A DNA stretch of 55,824 nucleotides from Acetobacterium malicum subsp. dehalogenans DSM 11527. Its GTDB lineage: Bacteria > Bacillota > Clostridia > Eubacteriales > Eubacteriaceae. The position numbers were made by a program, and so were the translations under genes. This document shows positions 51,253-55,824 of this stretch, one piece after another (positions within the stretch are counted from its first letter, which is position 1; each line of letters opens with the position of its first letter). Below the pieces are notes generated by a model. That model was given only the letters and a program-made list of their open reading frames with translations. It was not told the DNA's origin and searched no databases. The stretch covers positions 180-56,003 of the forward strand of contig NZ_AXAC01000033.1 of assembly GCF_000472665.1 (NCBI RefSeq), read 5' to 3'.

Positions 51253-53928
51253 TTATTTACTGATATTAACTTTAACAACTTTAAACGGCGGGATTTTGGC
51301 AACTGGATCCAGTTCCCCTCCGGTCAAATGATTCGCCCCGTTATTTCCATAATGGAACGGCATGAAAAGGTTAGCTTCCATTACGCCTGGGTTAAATCGC
51401 GTTTTGGCTGAAACGCTTCCTCTTGGTGATGTAACAGTAATGAAGTCACCTTCATTGATGTCATAACCTTTTGCTGTTTCAGGATTGATTTCAACAAATG
51501 GCTCACCAGCAATCTCCTGGATACCAGGCGTACGCATGGTCATCGTTCGAGTATGATAGTGCTCAAGAATTCTCCCAGTCATTAAGATCAGTGGATAGTC
51601 TTCATCGGCCTGGTCTTGCGGTGGAATATAATCCGCAATCGCGAACCAACCCTTACCACGTGTAAATAAACCTTTGTGTAAGAATCTGGCCCCTTCAGAA
51701 TCCTTGCTTAAGCAAGGCCATTGAATTCGATCCCCATTTCTCAGTCGTTCATGGGAAACACCAGTGTAGCTTGGGGTTACTGAGGCAATCTCTTCCATGA
51801 TTTCTTCGGCATTGGTAAAGTCAAAGCCTTTAGAACCCAGCTTCTGGGCAATTAACGAAATAATTTCCCAGTCATTTTTTGCTTCGCCAGGCGCTTCTAC
51901 GGCTTTTCTTAATAGTTGGATCCGACGTTCAGTATTGGTGAAGGTCCCATCTTTTTCAGCATAAACAAAAGCCGGCAAGACAACATCCGCATATTCAGTT
52001 GTTTCCGTTAAGAAAATATCCTGTACTACTACGAAGTTTCCTTTTTCCAATGCATGCTTGACATGATTCGTATCCGGATCTGAAACGACTGGATTTTCAC
52101 CCATAACATATAGGAATTTAACCGTTCCATCACCAACTCCATTGATAATCTCGGTCAGGGTTTTTCCGGTGTTTGTCGGTAATTTCAAACCCCAGGCTTT
52201 TTCAAATTTTTCAGCAACTTCGGGAACTGCAATTTTCTGATATCCAGGCAGATCCCCTGGCAAGGCTCCCATATCACAGGCGCCCTGAACGTTATTCTGG
52301 CCTCGAAGTGGGTTTACACCACAACCTTCCCGACCGATTTTTCCGGTCAGCATTGCTAAATTACCAACCGACATAACGCCGTCAGTACCAGAATTATGTT
52401 GGGTAACACCCATCGAATAGAAGATGCCGCCTTTATCCTTGGTTGCATAGAGCAGTGCCGCTTTACGCATATCTTCAGGATCAACTCCACAAATTTCAGC
52501 ACAACCTTCAACCGTGATGGTATCCATGAATTCACGGAATTCCTCATAGCCTTCAGTACGCTCTTTACAAAAATCAATCGCTTCGACGCCGGCATCCAAA
52601 ATTGCCCGCATCATCCCATTCAAAAGAGGTACATTTGTCCCTGGTTTGATTTGCAGGAATACATCAGCGTATTTCGCCAACTCGATTCGTCGCGGTTCAG
52701 CAACAATCAAAGCAGCCCCTTTTTGTTGGCGCTGTTTGATTTTTGCACCAATTACCGGGTGGGTTTCGGTCGTATTTGAACCAGTAACAAACATGACATC
52801 CATGATATCAATCTCATCAATACTATTGGTCATTGCACCACTACCAAAGGATTTGGCCAAACCGGCAACGGTTGATGCATGACAAAGTCGGGCACAGTGA
52901 TCCACGTTATTGGTTTCTCCAACCGTCCGGATAAACTTCTGGAAGACATAATTATCTTCATTTGTACATCGTGCTGATGACAGACCTGCCACCGCTTGAG
53001 GACCTTCTGCTTTTGCTTCTTTAAGCTTCTCTGCTACTAATGTTAATGCTTCTTCCCAGCTGGCTTCTTCCAATACCCCATTCTTTCGGATTAACGGAGT
53101 TGTCAGACGGTCTGGACTGCTGACAAAATCATAGGCAAAACGCCCTTTGACACATAACAGATTATCATTGACATTTCCTTCAGTACTGTAAACGTCAGTA
53201 ATTTTGTTGTCGATTACTTTTAGATTCAAGGTACAGCCCACACCACAGTAAGGACAGACGGTCTGAACTGTTTTCGCATATGCAAATGGTTTAAACTGTT
53301 TTGGTGCCAAAGCACCAGTTGGACAGACAGCGATACAATTACCACAGCTGACACATTCTGATTTACCTCTGGGTGTTTCAAAAACCGGGTTTATATTGGT
53401 TTCATAACCGCGGTCACATTGCGCTAAAATGTGGTTGCACTGAAGATGCTCGCACACTTTGATACATCGATTACAGAGCACACACTTATTTGGATCGTAG
53501 GTATAGAACGGATTTGAATCATCGATTGGTTTCGCCATCACCCGTTCGGTACCAAATGCCTTAACCGCATCATATTCAATACAATTTGCATTAAATTCCA
53601 CAAATTCACAACAACCATATTTATAACATGTCATACAGTCAAAGGTATGATCTGACATGAGCATTTTTAATACAAATCGGCGCGCTTCTCTAACCTCCGG
53701 CGTATTGGTATTAACCACCATACCTTCCGCTGCTGGGGTTGAACAGGAAGTTTCGAGTCTTCTTGCTCCAACGACTTCGACGAGGCACATGCGGCAGCTG
53801 CCTTCTGGTGTGAAGTCTTTAAAATTACATAATGTCGGGATGTCGATACCTATGGAACGAGCTGCCTTAAGTATTGTAGTTCCTGATTCGACACTAACTT
53901 TTTGTCCATCAATTGTCAAATTAATCAT
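51253..53928 (-). CDS. fdhA: Formate dehydrogenase alpha subunit with NuoG-like Fe-S N terminus (Cys enzyme)
   Basis: 891 aa. N-terminal [2Fe-2S] cysteines 34, 45, 48 and 62; a NuoG-type cluster around HTFDCMTC; two ferredoxin-like [4Fe-4S] motifs (CVLCNRCIKVC, CVSCGNCIAVC); then a molybdo/tungstopterin oxidoreductase domain with Cys225, 228, 232 and 259. The active-site ligand is Cys349-His350 in CARLCHAS; no UGA Sec codon. It oxidises formate or reduces CO2 in the Wood-Ljungdahl pathway. No electron-transfer partner gene is nearby. Confidence 0.93.
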   Translation of the reverse strand: MINLTIDGQKVSVESGTTILKAARSIGIDIPTLCNFKDFTPEGSCRMCLVEVVGARRLETSCSTPAAEGMVVNTNTPEVREARRFVLKMLMSDHTFDCMTCYKYGCCEFVEFNANCIEYDAVKAFGTERVMAKPIDDSNPFYTYDPNKCVLCNRCIKVCEHLQCNHILAQCDRGYETNINPVFETPRGKSECVSCGNCIAVCPTGALAPKQFKPFAYAKTVQTVCPYCGVGCTLNLKVIDNKITDVYSTEGNVNDNLLCVKGRFAYDFVSSPDRLTTPLIRKNGVLEEASWEEALTLVAEKLKEAKAEGPQAVAGLSSARCTNEDNYVFQKFIRTVGETNNVDHCARLCHASTVAGLAKSFGSGAMTNSIDEIDIMDVMFVTGSNTTETHPVIGAKIKQRQQKGAALIVAEPRRIELAKYADVFLQIKPGTNVPLLNGMMRAILDAGVEAIDFCKERTEGYEEFREFMDTITVEGCAEICGVDPEDMRKAALLYATKDKGGIFYSMGVTQHNSGTDGVMSVGNLAMLTGKIGREGCGVNPLRGQNNVQGACDMGALPGDLPGYQKIAVPEVAEKFEKAWGLKLPTNTGKTLTEIINGVGDGTVKFLYVMGENPVVSDPDTNHVKHALEKGNFVVVQDIFLTETTEYADVVLPAFVYAEKDGTFTNTERRIQLLRKAVEAPGEAKNDWEIISLIAQKLGSKGFDFTNAEEIMEEIASVTPSYTGVSHERLRNGDRIQWPCLSKDSEGARFLHKGLFTRGKGWFAIADYIPPQDQADEDYPLILMTGRILEHYHTRTMTMRTPGIQEIAGEPFVEINPETAKGYDINEGDFITVTSPRGSVSAKTRFNPGVMEANLFMPFHYGNNGANHLTGGELDPVAKIPPFKVVKVNISK

Positions 53929-53958
53929 AAAATTATTTCTCCCTTCTTTTAGGTCTCC

Positions 53959-53987
53959 ATTATATTCTATAACATTAAATTTGTCAT
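53959..53987 (-). promoter_or_regulatory. Promoter of fdhA
   Basis: -35 ATGACA (53982-53987), 17 nt, -10 TATAAT (53959-53964); predicted leader of about 24 nt with GGGAG before the ATG. The leader is too short for a riboswitch. Confidence 0.7.
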
Positions 53988-54390
53988 TGATGTTTTTTTG
54001 TCAAAAAAATTTTTTAAGATATTCATTTAAGAATTGTATATTTATTCATTTCTGAATAGCTGCGAATCCCCTCACTGCGGGGTTATGTAACGCTTTTCAA
54101 AAACAATTACCAAATAGGATTGGTTAAAATCATTTGTTTGTGATATAACTAACGAAATTTAAACGTCGATAAATTTACCCGTACAAAAAATACCCCTCAT
54201 CAGGAGTAATCAAATGACAGTAAAATCTGATTACTGTTTAAACCACTGCAAATTCTTTATAGTTTTGCTTACCCTTTTAATTATTAGGATAATTTTTCAC
54301 GAAGCGATCTTATTTTTGAATTTCAGTTAACCCTCACTGCCAGGCTTCAATTATACACCCTCATACAGATCTACTATTCAGGAAACAAAT
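53988..54390. other. Intergenic region, mostly non-coding
   Basis: AT-rich. It holds a CCCC/GGGG hairpin around 54068-54082 and a TATTCA-GAAA-TGAATA hairpin (minus strand) near 54045-54060, both upstream of the fdhA promoter, and one possible small plus-strand ORF (54214-54330). No known RNA family recognised. Confidence 0.5.
54214..54330 (+). CDS. Possible small membrane peptide
   Basis: 38 codons, with AGGAG seven bases before the ATG and a hydrophobic stretch FFIVLLTLLIIRIIF. Only the ribosome site and composition support it; it could be chance. Confidence 0.25.
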   Translation: MTVKSDYCLNHCKFFIVLLTLLIIRIIFHEAILFLNFS

Positions 54391-54428
54391 AAAAAAGTGC
54401 AAAGCTTACTTTACGCAGCTTTACACTT
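54391..54428 (-). terminator. Terminator after tRNA-Gly(CCC)
   Basis: Minus strand AAGTGTAAAGCT / AGCTTTGCACTT (12 bp, one mismatch) then TTTTTATTT, about 30 nt after the CCA of the tRNA. Confidence 0.8.
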
Positions 54429-54457
54429 ATGGTTTAGATGGCTCGATTATCTTTATA

Positions 54458-54532
54458 TGGAGCGGAAGACGGGATTCGAACCCGCGACCCCCGGCTTGGG
54501 AAGCCAGTGCTCTACCACTGAGCCACTTCCGC
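54458..54532 (-). tRNA. tRNA-Gly (anticodon CCC)
   Basis: Acceptor GCGGAAG, anticodon loop TTCCCAA and encoded CCA. Its outer arms are the same as in tRNA-Gly(GCC) at 49520. Single gene with its own terminator. Confidence 0.96.
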
Positions 54533-54642
54533 AACGCTACTATTATAACAATAAATTTAGCACACTGCAAGGATTTAATTCTCTTAATGCATTTTTTTAT
54601 TGGCTCGTATCCCAACACTTCGAAGCTAAAATATCATTGTTA

Positions 54643-55143
54643 CTACATCATTTTAGTTGATACGATGTTTCTTGGTTTTTCAGCGTCAGATTTTTTATCC
54701 CAGGGCAGGATATCACCTTCCTCTTTGAGATAGTCCAGAATTTCCCAGACCCCTTCTCCGGTATATGAACTGACCTCAAATATTTTTTCACAGCCGGTTA
54801 ACTCTAACCAGTCAACAGCTTGCGCAATATTTGCATCTGGTGCATCAATCTGAGTTACGATACCAATAACCGGACGGTTACAAACCCCAGTGACACATGG
54901 CGGGTAAAGGGAATAGGGTTCCGTGGCACTGATCAGCAAAGCTACAATATCTGACTCATACGAGTAAAGAGCCAACGCACGAGCTAAGCTGCTATTCTCT
55001 GCATATTCCCCTGGTGTATCAATCACGACATCATAATGATTGATATATTGGGTTTTTTCATAACGAATTTCTTTTCCTTTTAAGGCTTGTCTTAATGTGG
55101 TTTTTCCACATTCACTTCTACCGACTAATATCATTTTTTTCAT
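54643..55143 (-). CDS. eutP: EutP/PduV-like GTPase
   Basis: 166 aa. P-loop GRSECGKTT (8-16), DTPGEYAEN (switch II/G3), TQIDAPDA (G4, normally NKxD). EutP/PduV proteins accompany bacterial microcompartments; E. coli EutP has acetate kinase activity and PduV localises compartments. It follows the shell gene by 15 nt. Confidence 0.88.
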   Translation of the reverse strand: MKKMILVGRSECGKTTLRQALKGKEIRYEKTQYINHYDVVIDTPGEYAENSSLARALALYSYESDIVALLISATEPYSLYPPCVTGVCNRPVIGIVTQIDAPDANIAQAVDWLELTGCEKIFEVSSYTGEGVWEILDYLKEEGDILPWDKKSDAEKPRNIVSTKMM

Positions 55144-55158
55144 GTTATGCCTTCATTC

Positions 55159-55533
55159 TCAGGTTTTTGTAATCTCACAAATTGTAAATTTTAAGGTATT
55201 TTGTAAATAGGCTAAAATAGTTTTGATAGCTGACTCCACCTCTGATATTCTGCCTGTAAACATCAGAGTACCACTGAATCGATCAATAAAGCCCAGATCA
55301 ATAACCGACGTTTTTACAGCTAAATCTCCGGCAATGACAGATATTTCTGATGGTGTCATACTCAGTATCCCGATCGCTGCTTTCTGATAATCGACGCTGG
55401 GATTCAAGCCCAGTTTTTTATAGACAATTTCATCTGGACTGGCAATAATATGTGCTAACGTTACCTGTTTACCCGGAACTGTTTCCTGGATAATTCTCAG
55501 TTTTCCTTCATTCATATTTAAGATATTTTCCAT
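55159..55533 (-). CDS. eutS: Microcompartment shell protein, EutS/PduU type
   Basis: 124 aa, BMC domain in circular permutation: [23 protein letters not shown] at the start and [22 protein letters not shown] near the end, as in EutS and PduU. It forms hexamers in the shell. ATG at 55533 has AGGTGG upstream. No enzyme genes of an ethanolamine or propanediol compartment are in view, and tRNA genes flank the pair on both sides. Confidence 0.9.
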   Translation of the reverse strand: MENILNMNEGKLRIIQETVPGKQVTLAHIIASPDEIVYKKLGLNPSVDYQKAAIGILSMTPSEISVIAGDLAVKTSVIDLGFIDRFSGTLMFTGRISEVESAIKTILAYLQNTLKFTICEITKT

Positions 55534-55697
55534 TAAATGCCACCTTTTCTTTATGTCTTTATATTCATTCAAGATTATTGAACCATTATATCATGTTAAG
55601 AAGAAATTTAAATGGACACATCTGTTTTTTAACAGTATTTTTTTAATAATTGCAGGGAAAATTTGAGACTCTCAAACCTACTTCTCAAAACAGGCGC

Positions 55698-55721
55698 AAA
55701 AAAACCGCATAAACTGCGGTT
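55698..55721 (-). terminator. Terminator after tRNA-Lys
   Basis: Minus strand AACCGCA / TGCGGTT followed by TTTTTGCG. It lies just after tRNA-Lys and before the eutS promoter region. Confidence 0.8.
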
Positions 55722-55733
55722 AAATTTAAAAAT

Positions 55734-55809
55734 TGGTGACCCATGGGCGACTTGAACGCCCGACACCCTGATTAAAAGTCAGATGCTCTACCAACTGAGC
55801 TAATGGGTC
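55734..55809 (-). tRNA. tRNA-Lys (anticodon UUU)
   Basis: Acceptor GACCCAT/ATGGGTC, anticodon loop CTTTTAA and encoded CCA (55734-55736). It may be the last of a cluster that continues beyond the window. Confidence 0.95.
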
Positions 55810-55824
55810 ATAATTAAATTAAGT

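Noticed and set aside
51253-53928. Selenocysteine codon in fdhA
   Set aside because: The active-site codon is TGT (Cys349) and there is no in-frame TGA.
53929-54200. Moco or tungsten cofactor riboswitch before fdhA
   Set aside because: The hairpins lie upstream of the predicted promoter, and the leader is only about 24 nt; no match to the motif by eye.
54427-54618. Minus-strand 63-codon frame over tRNA-Gly
   Set aside because: It is read through the tRNA gene and has no independent support.

Overview
The window reads as the chromosome of a low-GC, spore-lineage Firmicute, most likely an acetogenic Clostridium relative of the Acetobacterium/Eubacterium type. This is inferred from a SigH homologue next to yacP and rlmB, an endolysin with clostridial ChW repeats, a NuoG-like formate dehydrogenase with its own mobA, and a EutS/EutP microcompartment pair. 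The genus is a guess from gene content; no rRNA is present.

Left flank (1-13875), mostly minus strand: the 5' part of tuf with tRNA-Tyr and tRNA-Thr ahead of it, sigH, yacP/rae1, rlmB, a THUMP RNA methyltransferase, a hisS-like gene, tyrS, an AI-2E-type permease, lspA (+), a GntR/FadR regulator, ispE, ung and a PAP2 phosphatase (+), aroD, and an NdpA-family nucleoid protein.

Centre (13876-49390): a complete-looking prophage of about 35.5 kb inserted at the 3' end of a tRNA-Arg(UCG) gene, bounded by a 13-bp direct repeat. Leftward (lytic) genes start at a strong promoter beside a Cro-like gene: small early proteins, a replication initiator with 12-bp iteron-like repeats, a DnaC-type loader, a C5 methyltransferase, a late-regulator-like protein, a tyrosine recombinase, an HNH-kinase fusion, then an HK97-like/siphovirus head, tail and lysis set, ending with a Dam-type methylase at the left end. 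Rightward (lysogeny) genes are the CI-like repressor, a three-gene accessory cassette (unknown protein, DEDDh exonuclease-BRCT, DUF6414), an ImmA-type protease and a large serine recombinase. The last two sit behind two LexA-type boxes. The recombinase frame crosses the attachment core into the tRNA gene, and a terminator on its opposite strand replaces the host tRNA terminator that the prophage moved 35.5 kb away.

Right flank (49379-55824), mostly minus strand: tRNA-Arg, tRNA-Gly and tRNA-Leu under one promoter, a membrane protein with a TrkA-C domain, mobA, a Cys-type formate dehydrogenase (fdhA), tRNA-Gly(CCC), an isolated eutS-eutP pair and tRNA-Lys.

The points most worth testing are the terminator and coding arrangement at the right attachment site, the LexA-controlled protease/recombinase operon, the textbook -1 frameshift signal in the tail chaperone genes, and the accessory cassette between repressor and recombinase, which sits where prophages often carry defence genes.
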